Part shown: in pieces, positions 53,089-62,022 of the stretch | How the letters are laid out: each line of letters starts with the position of its first letter | Position numbering within the stretch: position 1 is the first letter of the stretch | Assembly (NCBI GenBank): GCA_037444305.1 | Contig: JBBIMP010000030.1 | Coordinates: 3,991-67,990, forward strand | Reading direction: 5' to 3' | Source of the DNA: JBBIMP01 sp037444305 | GTDB taxonomy: Bacteria > Acidobacteriota > UBA6911 | Length of the DNA stretch: 64,000 nucleotides | Program-made: the position numbers and the translations under genes | Notes under the pieces: generated by a model | Seen by the model: the letters and a program-made list of their open reading frames with translations, nothing else | Told to the model about the DNA's origin: nothing | Database searches by the model: none

Positions 53089-56024
53089 GGTTGAAGATCG
53101 TCTTGCTCTTTATGTTCGCAGCGGTTGGCGCTGCCGGCGCACAGGGGCAACAGGCGCGGGAAACCGCGCCGTGGACCTATAACATCCGGTCCCATTTGGT
53201 GCAGTTCTACCTGACCGTAACCGAGGGCCCGCGCCGGGTCACGGGCCTCGACAAGTCCGCCTTCTCGCTCAAGGAGGATGGAATCCCCCGGGAAGTGCAC
53301 CGCCTCGACGCTGGCGAGGTGCCGCTGCAGATCGCGCTTCTGCTGGATACGAGCGGAAGCATGCGCGAATCTCTGCCCGTGGTTCAGGAGGCGGCGGTAT
53401 ATTTCTTGCAAACCCTCAGGCCCGCCGACAGGGTGACGCTTGTCCCCTTCAACGTGGACATCCATCACATTTCGCAGCTGACCAATGACCGGCAGCCGCT
53501 GGTGCAGGCCATCCGCAGCACCCAGGCGAGAGGGGCCACCAAGCTGTACGATGCGCTGCTGTACGCCATGAAGCTCCTCGCCGACAAGGAGGGACGCAAG
53601 GCGATCGTCGCCTTTTCGGACGGCCAGGACACCGGCCTGAGCGCGTCGCTGGATCTCGTGCAATCGGCCGCAGCGAGGTACGGTTTTCCCATCTATACGA
53701 TCGGCGCGGGCGCAGGCCTGCGGAGCGACGACCTGCGGAGGATCCTGCTCCAGATTGCAGAGATCAACGGCGGCCGGACCTACTACGTCAAGGAACCGGG
53801 GGAACTCCGCACCGCCTTCGAGGAAGTCGGAGAAGAATTGCGGTCCGCCTACGTGCTGAACTACTACACGACCGTTCCCCACGACGGCCGCTGGCACGAT
53901 GTCTCGATCCAGGCAGCCAATCCCAGATACCGGGTACACACGAGGCGGGGATTTTACGCCAGGACCGGAGGCGCAGGCCCGTCGTTCAGGGACGCCATCG
54001 AACCGGGTCCGGGAAAACCGGCGGCCATTCCGGCGCTGACCGGCCCCGACGCCGCACGCGTGGCGCAATCCGCCGAGGCCGCGGCGGCCGAGATCCTCAA
54101 CCCTGCGATCCCGGACAGGCAGATAGACGCGGCGCGCATCCGGAGCGCCCTCGCCTCGGCGGAAAAGGAAACGAGGCCTTCCGGCAAGCCTCTGTTCAAA
54201 GTCGAAACGCGGTTTGTGGAGGTCCCGGTCCTGGTCGAGTCCCTGGCCGGAAGGGAAATACCGAAGCTCACCGCGAAGGATTTCCGCATCTACGAGAACA
54301 ACACGCGGCGCGAAATAGCCTTTTTTGATCCCGAGCTCGAGGCAGGCGGTGTGGCCCAGATGCGGGATACCGCCATCCGCAGGCTGCGAAAGGCGGACGA
54401 CGAAGCAGCGCTCGCGCCGGCGGCGAGCGAGCCGCGCGATCTCGTGCTCGGGCGCGTCTACCTGGTGCTGGACAACCTGTCCTCCGCGGCGCAGACCTTT
54501 CTCGAAATCAAGCGCGCCGCAGAGCGGATCGTCCGGGAGCAATTCACCCCATTCCGGCCCGTTTCGCTGCATCTGACGAGCGATGCGGACGCCGATGTGC
54601 TGCCGGCTTCGGATGTCGATGCCCTGCTGAACAGGATACGGCGCGCCTCGCTGCCGGCCGGATCCGCCCCGCTGCTGCACGAAAAGATCATGAACATTCA
54701 CGAAGCCTACCTGATCGACCGGGGAAACATGGACGCACAGCACCTGGCGGAATTGCGCCTGGCCTACAGCCTGGGAGTGCAGCACTTCAACGAACTCGGG
54801 CAGGTGGACGGCCAGGAGGTGATGTCGCCCGAAGCAATCGAACGGGAGGTCGTCAACACCAGCCGGCAGCTCATAGCCCTGAACTCCTCCCTCGTCAACC
54901 GCGTCTGCGACGGCTTGCGCGTGGTCGTCAACGCCGCAGCCGCCGATCCCGCCGGCTATCCCAAGACGGTGATTTTTGTCTCCTCGGGAGTGGTCCTCGG
55001 TTTCGGCGAGCTTTCCGGGCGGCTGGAGCACGTGCTGCTGGAGGCCAGGAGAAACGGAATCCGTGTGTTCTCCATCGATGCCGCGGGGCTGACCCTCTCT
55101 CAGCCTTATTCGATCGAGTCAGGCGCCGGATACCTGGTGCGCAATCCCCATCTCACCTCCCTGCTCCTGCAGCACAATGACGGATTGTCGCTCGAGCAAA
55201 AATCCTCGTTGACTCGCATGGCGGAGAAAACCGGCGGGCGCTTTTTTCACTCCACCAACGACCTTGCCGGATCCGCCGCCGTCGCTGCGCGCACGACCGG
55301 CCGGATCTTCTACCTGGGATACCTGTCCACCCAGCCGGCGGACGGGAGGTTCCATCAGATACGCGTGACTACCTCCGAGCGGTCGGTGCGCCTGCATGCG
55401 CGGAAGGGCTACTATGCCATCACACGAGGCGCGGCGCAGGCGGCATCGGAAACCGGTACCGAGGAAGAAGACTGGGGCGCCGTCCTGAAGCTTGCAGCCG
55501 AAGGGCTGGCCGCCGGCAATACTCCGATCGTGATCCAGAGCCTGGAAAAACTCACGGCCAGGTTTCCCGATGAGGCCGGCCTCTGGTACAACCTGGGCGC
55601 GGCATACCTGAAGGAGAACAACGCAGAGGCCGCCATTGAACGTCTGCAGAAGGGGTTCGCGCTTGCCCCGGGCGACAGGGAGATCGGCACGACCCTTGCG
55701 CGGGCTCTGGTGGCCGGAGGCTATACGGATGCCGCTGCCGATACCCTCGTCAGCCTGCTGCGGCGATATCCCGGTGATGCCGAGCTGTTCCTGAATCTGG
55801 GCAGGGTTTACGAGGCGGCTTCCCGCACGGCCGAGGCTTTCCAGGTCTACCGGAGCATGCTCGACATGAGGGCGGCGCTCCCCATCGAGGTCTATCTCGC
55901 GCTGACACGCACTTCACTCAGCCTGGGCCGCAAGGTGGAAGGCGCGCTGTTCATCCGGGACTACCTGGAGAACGGGGGCGATCCGTCTTCCGTACGGCCG
56001 TGGCAGCAGGAACGGTCTCCCTGA
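53085..56024 (+). CDS. Secreted double-VWA, TPR protein (VWFA-related Acidobacterial type)
   Basis: The 979-residue protein has a signal peptide (MRLKIVLLFMFAAVGAAGA). The first VWFA-related module has the family opening (LVQFYLTVTEGPRRVTGLDK) and an intact metal site: DTSGS at 88-92, a Thr near 155 and FSDGQDTG. A second module (about 365-770; ETRFVEVPVLVESLAGREIP) has a degraded metal site (LDNLSSA). C-terminal TPRs occupy about 800-979 (GLWYNLGAAYLKENNAEAAI, ELFLNLGRVYEAASRTAEAF). The domain set mirrors the upstream coupled gene, with a metal-binding VWA where that one has none. Confidence 0.85.
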   Translation: MRLKIVLLFMFAAVGAAGAQGQQARETAPWTYNIRSHLVQFYLTVTEGPRRVTGLDKSAFSLKEDGIPREVHRLDAGEVPLQIALLLDTSGSMRESLPVVQEAAVYFLQTLRPADRVTLVPFNVDIHHISQLTNDRQPLVQAIRSTQARGATKLYDALLYAMKLLADKEGRKAIVAFSDGQDTGLSASLDLVQSAAARYGFPIYTIGAGAGLRSDDLRRILLQIAEINGGRTYYVKEPGELRTAFEEVGEELRSAYVLNYYTTVPHDGRWHDVSIQAANPRYRVHTRRGFYARTGGAGPSFRDAIEPGPGKPAAIPALTGPDAARVAQSAEAAAAEILNPAIPDRQIDAARIRSALASAEKETRPSGKPLFKVETRFVEVPVLVESLAGREIPKLTAKDFRIYENNTRREIAFFDPELEAGGVAQMRDTAIRRLRKADDEAALAPAASEPRDLVLGRVYLVLDNLSSAAQTFLEIKRAAERIVREQFTPFRPVSLHLTSDADADVLPASDVDALLNRIRRASLPAGSAPLLHEKIMNIHEAYLIDRGNMDAQHLAELRLAYSLGVQHFNELGQVDGQEVMSPEAIEREVVNTSRQLIALNSSLVNRVCDGLRVVVNAAAADPAGYPKTVIFVSSGVVLGFGELSGRLEHVLLEARRNGIRVFSIDAAGLTLSQPYSIESGAGYLVRNPHLTSLLLQHNDGLSLEQKSSLTRMAEKTGGRFFHSTNDLAGSAAVAARTTGRIFYLGYLSTQPADGRFHQIRVTTSERSVRLHARKGYYAITRGAAQAASETGTEEEDWGAVLKLAAEGLAAGNTPIVIQSLEKLTARFPDEAGLWYNLGAAYLKENNAEAAIERLQKGFALAPGDREIGTTLARALVAGGYTDAAADTLVSLLRRYPGDAELFLNLGRVYEAASRTAEAFQVYRSMLDMRAALPIEVYLALTRTSLSLGRKVEGALFIRDYLENGGDPSSVRPWQQERSP

Positions 56025-56092
56025 CCGCGGCATCCTGTGATTCGCGGTTCCTCGCGGCTTCCTCCGGGGCTGCGAAAGGGATCCGGGAGGCT

Positions 56093-57553
56093 CTACGGCG
56101 GCCGCCGTTTCAGCTCTCCGAGCGCTGCGAGGGCGCGCGCGCGCGCCTCGGAGTGGTCCACGACCGGCAGGGGATAATCCCGGCCGAATTTTATGCCTGC
56201 CTCGGCGAGAACCTGTTGCGGCGCCTCCCAGGGCCTGTGGATCCAGCGTGCGGGGAGTCCGGAAAGCTCCGGAACCCACGCGCGGACATAATCCCCTAGA
56301 GGATCGAACTTCTCCCCCTGCAGCACGGGATTGAATATGCGGAAAAACGGCGCGGCATCGGCGCCGCAGCCTGCCGTCCACTGCCACCCCAGGGTATTGC
56401 CGGCCAGATCGGCGTCCACCAGGGTATCCCAGAACCAGCGGGCGCCTTCCCGCCACGGCAGAAGCAGGTCCTTCACCAGGAAGGATGCGGCAATCATCCG
56501 TACGCGGTTGTGCATCCAGCCACAGCCCCATAGCTCCCGCATGCCGGCATCCACGATCGGGTATCCCGTGAGGCCGCGCTGCCAGGCCCGAAGCCCTCGG
56601 GGATTTCTTGCCCACGGAAAATCATCGAATTCCGGCCTGAGCGGCCTTTCCGCCATGTCCGGAAAATGGTAGAGCAGGTGATGGGCGAATTCCCGCCACC
56701 CGAGCTCGCGCAGATACACGCGCGCGGCCTGCTTGAGAACCTTCCCCGGATCACCGCGGAGGGCCTCCGAAATCTCGTGCCAGATCCGCCGGACGCTGAT
56801 CTCGCCGAAGTGCAGGTGCGGCGAAAGCCGCGAGCTTCCCCGCCTGTCGGGCCGATTCCGCTCCTCGGGATAGACCGCCATGGGTCCGTCGAGGAATTCC
56901 CTCAGCTGCGCCGCGGCGCCCTGCTCCCCCGGCTTCCACGCAGCACGGAGACCAGCCGCCCAGTCGATTTCAGGTTTCAGCGCAAGACCGTTCAACGGCA
57001 GCGAGACCGGCCAGGACTGCGGCGAGAGGATTCGAACGGGTGGCGGAGCGGGCGGGCGAGGACCCGGTCCCGACATGCACGACCGCCAGAAAGGGGTGAA
57101 GACCTTGTAAGGGCCGCCGCTGCCGGTCCGGATATCTTCCGGGTGGAACAACAGGTTTTCCGCATGCGGGCGAACCTCCACGCCCAGATCCCGGAGCGCG
57201 GAGGCCACCCTTGCTTCACGCGCTCTTGCCGCGGGTTCCATCCGCCGGTTCCAATGAACCGACCCGGCTCGCGTCGCTCTGACTATGGCTTCCAGCTCCC
57301 GGATACTGTCGCCGGAACGCAGGATGAGCCTCGACTCGACCCCTTTCAGGCGTGAGGCGAAGGCCGCAAGCGAATGGTGCAGCCACCAACGCGAGGCGGC
57401 GCCGGGCGGCCAGTTCCCTTCCTCCTCGGGGGACCAGACGAAGACCGGCACAACCGGCCCCGCGGCGGCAACAGCCGCCGCAAAGGCCGGGTTGTCATCC
57501 AGCCTCAGGTCCTCCCGCGTCCACACAACCGCCGGACTGCCGACCACCTGCAT
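56093..57553 (-). CDS. phrB: Deoxyribodipyrimidine photolyase
   Basis: The 486-residue protein is a class I photolyase/cryptochrome: AVVWTREDLRLDDNPAF at the N-terminus, RSSRLSPHLHFGEISVR, REFAHHLLYHFPDM, MRELWGCGWMHNRVRMIAAS and GNTLGWQWTAGCGADAAPFF in the FAD domain. These are typical of light-driven repair of cyclobutane pyrimidine dimers. GGGAGG touches the ATG, so translation may begin at the GTG two codons on. It is divergent from an SDR-DUF2867 gene. Confidence 0.92.
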   Translation of the reverse strand: MQVVGSPAVVWTREDLRLDDNPAFAAAVAAAGPVVPVFVWSPEEEGNWPPGAASRWWLHHSLAAFASRLKGVESRLILRSGDSIRELEAIVRATRAGSVHWNRRMEPAARAREARVASALRDLGVEVRPHAENLLFHPEDIRTGSGGPYKVFTPFWRSCMSGPGPRPPAPPPVRILSPQSWPVSLPLNGLALKPEIDWAAGLRAAWKPGEQGAAAQLREFLDGPMAVYPEERNRPDRRGSSRLSPHLHFGEISVRRIWHEISEALRGDPGKVLKQAARVYLRELGWREFAHHLLYHFPDMAERPLRPEFDDFPWARNPRGLRAWQRGLTGYPIVDAGMRELWGCGWMHNRVRMIAASFLVKDLLLPWREGARWFWDTLVDADLAGNTLGWQWTAGCGADAAPFFRIFNPVLQGEKFDPLGDYVRAWVPELSGLPARWIHRPWEAPQQVLAEAGIKFGRDYPLPVVDHSEARARALAALGELKRRPP

Positions 57554-57853
57554 CCTCCCTTCAATCCTTGCCGCAAAGGTGATTCGTGATTCCGGCCTCC
57601 CGTGCGCTCGCGCACGACAGGACCGATAATAGTCAAGCAGGCGTCAATGTATTACACTTTACCTTCGCCCGGCACAGATTGCACGCTTCGTTCATCTTGC
57701 GGTGACCCGGCGGCACGACTGAGCGCTCCGGCTGGGAGTGCTGGAGGATTTGGCAATTCAAGCACATACTGCGAAATACACACCCATAACGCTTGGGCTT
57801 TTCATCCGGCGATTCTACCGGGATTCGGCGGCATTTACAGGGATGATTGCCGG
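57554..57853. promoter_or_regulatory. Divergent control region between phrB and the SDR gene
   Basis: This 300-bp gap has no gene. It holds a TGTATTACA dyad at 57648-57656 and a hairpin CGTGCG-CTCG-CGCACG at 57601-57616. A TATTAT hexamer can be read toward phrB, without a good -35, which would fit an activator- or alternative-sigma-dependent promoter. Confidence 0.35.
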
Positions 57854-59278
57854 ATGATTCTGCTCACGGGCGCCACGGGATACGTGGGGGGACGCCTTCT
57901 GCGCAAGCTCGAGGAGCGCTCCATGGGCGTCCGCTGCCTGGTCCGCGATCCCGACCGCCTCAACGGCCACGTGGCGCCCGCCACGGAAGTGGTCACGGGC
58001 GACGTCATGGATGCCCCGTCGCTGGCCGCGCCCATGGCAGGGGTCGACACCGCCTTCTATCTCGTCCATTCTCTGGGATTAGCCGGGGACTTTGAGCAGG
58101 CCGAGCAGACAGCCGCGGAAAACTTCGCCGCGGTGGCGAAGGCGGCCGGAGTGAAAAAGATCGTCTATCTGGGCGGCCTGGGCAGGCCGGACGGCGATTT
58201 GTCCCCGCACCTGCGCAGCCGCCATAACGTCGGCAGGGTGCTGTCCGCCTCCGGCGTGCCCGTCATCGAATTCCGGGCTTCGGTCATCATCGGGTCGGGC
58301 AGCCTTTCCTTCGAGATGATACGCTCGCTGGCGGAGCGCCTCCCGGTCATGGTGACACCCCGGTGGGTGCGCGTTCCGGCACAGCCGATCGGAATCGAAG
58401 ACGTCAAAGCCTACCTGCTGGCGGCCCTGAGCACGCAGCCCGAAGGCCACACGATCTATGAAATCGGCGGGCCCGAGATCATGTCCTACGGCGGCCTCAT
58501 GCGCGAGTATGCCCGTTGCCGGTCGCTCCGTCGCCTGATGATTCCCGTGCCGGTGCTCACCCCGCGCCTGTCCAGCCTCTGGCTCGGGCTGGTCACGCCG
58601 CTGTATGCCCGCGTGGGGCGCAAGCTGATCGACAGCATCCGCCACCCGACCGTGGTGAGGGACGACAAAGCGGCAAGGAAGTTCGCCATCCGCCCGATGG
58701 GCGTCAGGGAGGCAATCGAACGGGCGCTGAACAACGAGGACCGGGAGTTCGCGCTGACGCGCTGGTCCGATGCCCAATCCTCCTCGGGAATCGCACGGCA
58801 ATGGGGCGGCGTCCGCTTCGGCAACCGTCTCGTAGACGTGCGCTCGGTTCGCATCGAGGCGCCCCCCTCCCGGTCGTTCCGCCCGATCCGCCGCATCGGC
58901 GGCCGGACGGGATGGTATTTCGGCAACTTTCTCTGGCGCGTGCGGGGATGGCTGGATCTTCTGGTGGGCGGCGTCGGCATGCGCCGCGGCCGGCGGGATC
59001 CGGAAAACCTGCGGGTCGGCGATGCCCTGGACTGCTGGCGCGTCGAGGCCTTCGAGCCTGACAGCCGCCTGCTTCTGCGGGCTGAAATGAAGCTCCCCGG
59101 CCGGGCCTGGCTGGAATTCGAAGTGGATGCGGAGGGCCAGGGCTCCCGGATCACGCAGACGGCCCTATTCGATCCGGATGGTTTGCTGGGCCTTGCCTAC
59201 TGGTACGTCATCCGGCCAATGCACGAGCTGATCTTCCGCGGAATGCTGCAGGGAATCGCCCGCGAGGCGGCACGCTGA
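57854..59278 (+). CDS. SDR-type NAD(P)-binding protein fused to DUF2867
   Basis: The 474-residue protein has an N-terminal atypical SDR domain (MILLTGATGYVGGRLLRKLE, VDTAFYLVHSLG, KKIVYLGGLGRPDGDLSPHL). A C-terminal DUF2867 domain follows (about 340-474; GWYFGNFLWRVRGWLDLLVG, EAFEPDSRLLLRAEMKLPGR, YWYVIRPMHELIFRGMLQGI). This fusion is known but its substrate is not. It is often found near photolyase and other light-responsive genes. The start is ATG 57854; upstream in-frame codons are not family-like. Confidence 0.87.
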   Translation: MILLTGATGYVGGRLLRKLEERSMGVRCLVRDPDRLNGHVAPATEVVTGDVMDAPSLAAPMAGVDTAFYLVHSLGLAGDFEQAEQTAAENFAAVAKAAGVKKIVYLGGLGRPDGDLSPHLRSRHNVGRVLSASGVPVIEFRASVIIGSGSLSFEMIRSLAERLPVMVTPRWVRVPAQPIGIEDVKAYLLAALSTQPEGHTIYEIGGPEIMSYGGLMREYARCRSLRRLMIPVPVLTPRLSSLWLGLVTPLYARVGRKLIDSIRHPTVVRDDKAARKFAIRPMGVREAIERALNNEDREFALTRWSDAQSSSGIARQWGGVRFGNRLVDVRSVRIEAPPSRSFRPIRRIGGRTGWYFGNFLWRVRGWLDLLVGGVGMRRGRRDPENLRVGDALDCWRVEAFEPDSRLLLRAEMKLPGRAWLEFEVDAEGQGSRITQTALFDPDGLLGLAYWYVIRPMHELIFRGMLQGIAREAAR

Positions 59279-59546
59279 TACCGTCCGAAGATTCCGCGAC
59301 GATTTCCCGGTGCAGCCCGGCGCGGGAAGCATGCGACCCGAATCCCCCAAATACCTGCCAGATCGCCGCCTGCATCAGCGGTCCTGTCGGCGCCCGCCAT
59401 AGCCATACCCCCGGTGGCGGCCCGGTTTCGCTATTCTCAGGACGGTTGACTGTATATAATGAGCCCGCCACAAAACACCACGAATGATTCTCCGTGCCGG
59501 GGCGCCCTGCCTGCCCGCGCCGCCGGATACGAGGGAGGATAAACAC

Positions 59547-60914
59547 ATGGCGCATAACGACGGATTCAATCGCAGGGCATTCCTGAAATGCGCCGGGGTG
59601 GCGGCGCTCTCAAGCTCTGTCGGGCACGGCGTCGCCAGGGCCGCCGCGCCGCCCTCCGTAGCTCCCCGTCCGGCAAACGCCGTGTTCGATTTCGACACCC
59701 CCTACGACCGTGTCGGCACGAACTCCGTCAAGTGGGACCGACAGATCGAGCGGTTCGGTCGGGACAAGATCGAAGTAGGCATGGGCATCGCGGACTTGGA
59801 TTTCAAAGCGGCGCCTTGCATCGGCAGAGCCCTGGAGGAGCGCTGCCGGCACGAAAACTGGGGCTATTTGAACGCGACGAAATCGTACGTCGAGGCCATC
59901 GTCTCCTGGAACAAGCGGCGCCGCAACCTCGAGATAGATCCCAACACGATCGTGCTGTCCGATGGCGTTCACCCGGCATTGATTGCCGCGCTGAAGACAT
60001 TCTCGCCCCCGGGAAGCAGGGTCCTGCTGCTGACCCCCGCCTACAGCGGTTTTTATTCAGACCTACGCGCGAGCTTCACGCTGCCGGCAGACAGTCCCAT
60101 GAAGCTCGTAAACGGCCGCTACTCGATCGATTTCGACGATTTGGCTTCGCGCATCTCTGCCGACACCCATGCGCTGATACTGTGCAATCCGGAGAATCCC
60201 ACTGGAAACTGCTGGTCGAAAGAGGAATTGACGAGACTCGGCAGACTGTGCCTTGAGCGCCGCATTGTCGTTCTGGCCGACGAGATTCATTGCGATCTGG
60301 TCATGAAGGGGCAGAAGTTCACGCCGTTTGCGTGCCTCCCGGACAAGGACATCGTCAACAACAGCCTCACCTTCAATGCCATAAGCAAGACCTTCAGTCT
60401 CTCGGCCATGAAGAGCGCCTACTTTTTCTCCACCAACCCGGACTATCTCAAAAGGGTAAAAGCCAACCACCAGGCAAACGTCAATACGCTGGGCGTGGTG
60501 GCCAACGAGGCCGCCTACAACGAAGGGGAGGCGTGGCTGGATCAACTGCTGCCCTACCTCGAAGGAAACCACGACTACGTCGCGGCCTATACGAGAGACA
60601 GGATGCCGCTCGTCAAATACACCAAGGCCCAGGCGACGTATCTTGCATGGCTGGATGTCGGCGAGGTGGTCGAAAAGATCGGCGCGAAGGAGCAGGCGGC
60701 CAAAGAGACGAAGATGCGGGACGCCTCGCTGCCGGCCGTCACCCCCGAGATGATCCTCGAGCGCTGGTTCGTTGAAAACGCCGGGGTTCACCTGAGCCCC
60801 GGATCTTCCTACGGCACGGGCGGAGCAGGCCACATGCGGATGAACCTCGGCACGTCGCGCAGTCTCATCGCGAAGGCCTGCGACAATATGGCCGCCGCCC
60901 TGGCGAAGCTATAG
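59547..60914 (+). CDS. Tat-exported MalY/PatB-type PLP enzyme
   Basis: The 455-residue protein has a twin-arginine leader (FNRRAFLKCAGVAALSSSVG) and then a fold type I aminotransferase domain of the MalY/PatB kind: DFDTPYDRVGTNSVKWD, GMGIADLDFKAAPCI, CNPENPTGNCWSKEEL, ADEIHCDLVMKGQKFTP and the PLP Lys in FNAISKTFSLSAMKSAYF. MalY/PatB enzymes are C-S beta-lyases; a periplasmic PLP enzyme of this kind is unusual. GGGAGG is eight bases before the ATG. A TATAAT hexamer at 59455-59460 may mark its promoter. Confidence 0.83.
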   Translation: MAHNDGFNRRAFLKCAGVAALSSSVGHGVARAAAPPSVAPRPANAVFDFDTPYDRVGTNSVKWDRQIERFGRDKIEVGMGIADLDFKAAPCIGRALEERCRHENWGYLNATKSYVEAIVSWNKRRRNLEIDPNTIVLSDGVHPALIAALKTFSPPGSRVLLLTPAYSGFYSDLRASFTLPADSPMKLVNGRYSIDFDDLASRISADTHALILCNPENPTGNCWSKEELTRLGRLCLERRIVVLADEIHCDLVMKGQKFTPFACLPDKDIVNNSLTFNAISKTFSLSAMKSAYFFSTNPDYLKRVKANHQANVNTLGVVANEAAYNEGEAWLDQLLPYLEGNHDYVAAYTRDRMPLVKYTKAQATYLAWLDVGEVVEKIGAKEQAAKETKMRDASLPAVTPEMILERWFVENAGVHLSPGSSYGTGGAGHMRMNLGTSRSLIAKACDNMAAALAKL

Positions 60915-61035
60915 CTCTCCGTACGGGACAATTTGCTATATGGCTTGTCGGCAAAACAGTGCCGGCTGAGGAGACAATGCCATTCAGACAAGCGGAGCTC
61001 ATGGCAAGGAATCCTGAAAGGGTCCGACAGGAAAG

Positions 61036-61055
61036 CCCAGGGCGTGAGCCCTGGG
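61036..61055. repeat. Hairpin flanking the 23-bp tandem repeat
   Basis: CCCAGGG and CCCTGGG form a stem around a GCGTGAG-like loop, directly before the tandem repeat. A second small stem, GCCCT-GAC-AGGGC, follows the repeat at 61127-61139. The pattern resembles REP-type elements. Confidence 0.45.
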
Positions 61056-61124
61056 AACAACGACGGTTTTAAACACAGAACAACGACGGTTTTAAACACA
61101 GAACAACGACGGTTTTAAACACAG
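61056..61124. repeat. Tandem repeat, three identical 23-bp units
   Basis: Units at 61056-61078, 61079-61101 and 61102-61124 are identical; each begins AACAACGACGG and ends TTTTAAACACAG. There are no spacers, so this is not a CRISPR array. It marks the 3' break of the DUF4143 fragment. Confidence 0.9.
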
Positions 61125-61445
61125 GAGCCCTGACAGGGCGACACACGATGTTCCGCCCCTGCAGATGGGCTCTGCCGCCTCGGCATTGGCCAGATGAGCG
61201 CCCACGGCCGACTCCACCAGCCGCCCCCAAAACTCCCGATCCGCGCGGGCCTCTGCCAGCGACATGCCGGACAGCGCCGACATGAGCGCGGTGTTAAGCA
61301 CCTGCATTTTCGGACTCGATCCGCGGCTGCGCACTGCCTGACCTGAGTATTTCGGAAGTCCCAACAACATGCCTGCCGCGGCCAGCAGTTCCAGGTAGTG
61401 AGCAAGAGTGACCGTGTTGCCTGCATCCTGGAGTTGGCCGAGCAT
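61125..61445 (-). pseudogene. DUF4143 fragment of an AAA-family ATPase
   Basis: The frame from ATG 61445 reads MLGQLQDAGNTVTLAHYLEL, then GLPKYSGQAVRSRGSSPKMQ, LNTALMSAL and FWGRLVESAVGAHLANAEA. This is the C-terminal DUF4143 domain of the ATPases often found in toxin-antitoxin-like and defence settings. The whole N-terminal AAA domain is missing, and the end runs into the hairpin and 23-bp repeats. Two TACTCA/TGAG dyads lie just upstream (61458-61497). Confidence 0.75.
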
Positions 61446-61457
61446 TATGTTGCAGTT

Positions 61458-61497
61458 TACTCATAACGATGAGTAGTTTTACTCAGGACAATGAGCA
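61458..61497. promoter_or_regulatory. Pair of TACTCAT/ATGAGTA dyads
   Basis: A perfect dyad TACTCAT-AACG-ATGAGTA (61458-61475) is followed by an imperfect copy, TACTCA...TGAGCA (61480-61497). They lie 12-52 bases upstream of the DUF4143 fragment and may be operator remains. A 16-bp perfect palindrome (CGGATGGATCCATCCG) is at 61597-61612. Confidence 0.45.
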
Positions 61498-61683
61498 TCG
61501 TCAGGCCGGACGAAAGGTGATTCGCTGTCGCACAAATCCACAGCTTTGCCGGGGAATTCTGCATTGCCTAAATCCTCAGTGGCAGACTGAATAACCCGGA
61601 TGGATCCATCCGACACTCGGTTACGGAGGCAGTGGATTCCTGTTTTACCGGTTCCGCGCTTTGTGGGGTGATAATGCCGGGCG

Positions 61684-62022
61684 TCAGCTTGCCGGAATTG
61701 AATCAGGGCCGGAGATGATCCGGGCCAGTTCCTTTCGCGAAGCGCCCAGGGCGAGCAAGGATCTGATCAGAAGGTCCAGCGAAACCGCCGGATCCCCCGA
61801 TTCCATCTTCGCGACGCGCGACTGGCTTGAGTCCAAAATTTTGGCCAGATCCGTCTGCGTCATGCGTCGATGCAGACGCCTCTTCCTTAGTCCGCCGGCA
61901 AGCCGGAGCCTCATCTCGACGTATGCCTCTTCATCCGGGGAAAGGCCGAGGAACTCACGGGTGTTTCCTACTTTCCACCCTTTGGCCTTCAGGCGTTTCT
62001 GTTTCTCCTCACGCATCGTCAT
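61684..62022 (-). CDS. HigA-like XRE antitoxin
   Basis: The 112-residue protein has a Lys/Arg-rich head, then FLGLSPDEEAYVEMRLRLAG and a helix-turn-helix (MTQTDLAKILDSSQSRVAKM) with the usual SLDLLIRSLLALG tail, as in COG5606-type antitoxins. Its start (62022 or 62016) overlaps the end of the toxin gene by 8-14 bp. It should neutralise the toxin and repress the operon through the dyad at 62354. Confidence 0.85.
   Translation of the reverse strand: MTMREEKQKRLKAKGWKVGNTREFLGLSPDEEAYVEMRLRLAGGLRKRRLHRRMTQTDLAKILDSSQSRVAKMESGDPAVSLDLLIRSLLALGASRKELARIISGPDSIPAS

Noticed and set aside
52776..55031. 751-codon open frame antisense to the double-VWA gene
   Set aside because: The VWA protein is strongly supported; the antisense frame is a codon-bias shadow.
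59446..59460. TTGACT followed by TATAAT as a promoter
   Set aside because: The two hexamers are only three bases apart. TATAAT may be a -10, but TTGACT cannot be its -35.
61056..61124. Possible CRISPR array
   Set aside because: The three 23-bp units touch each other with no spacers, and no cas gene is near. It is a plain tandem repeat.
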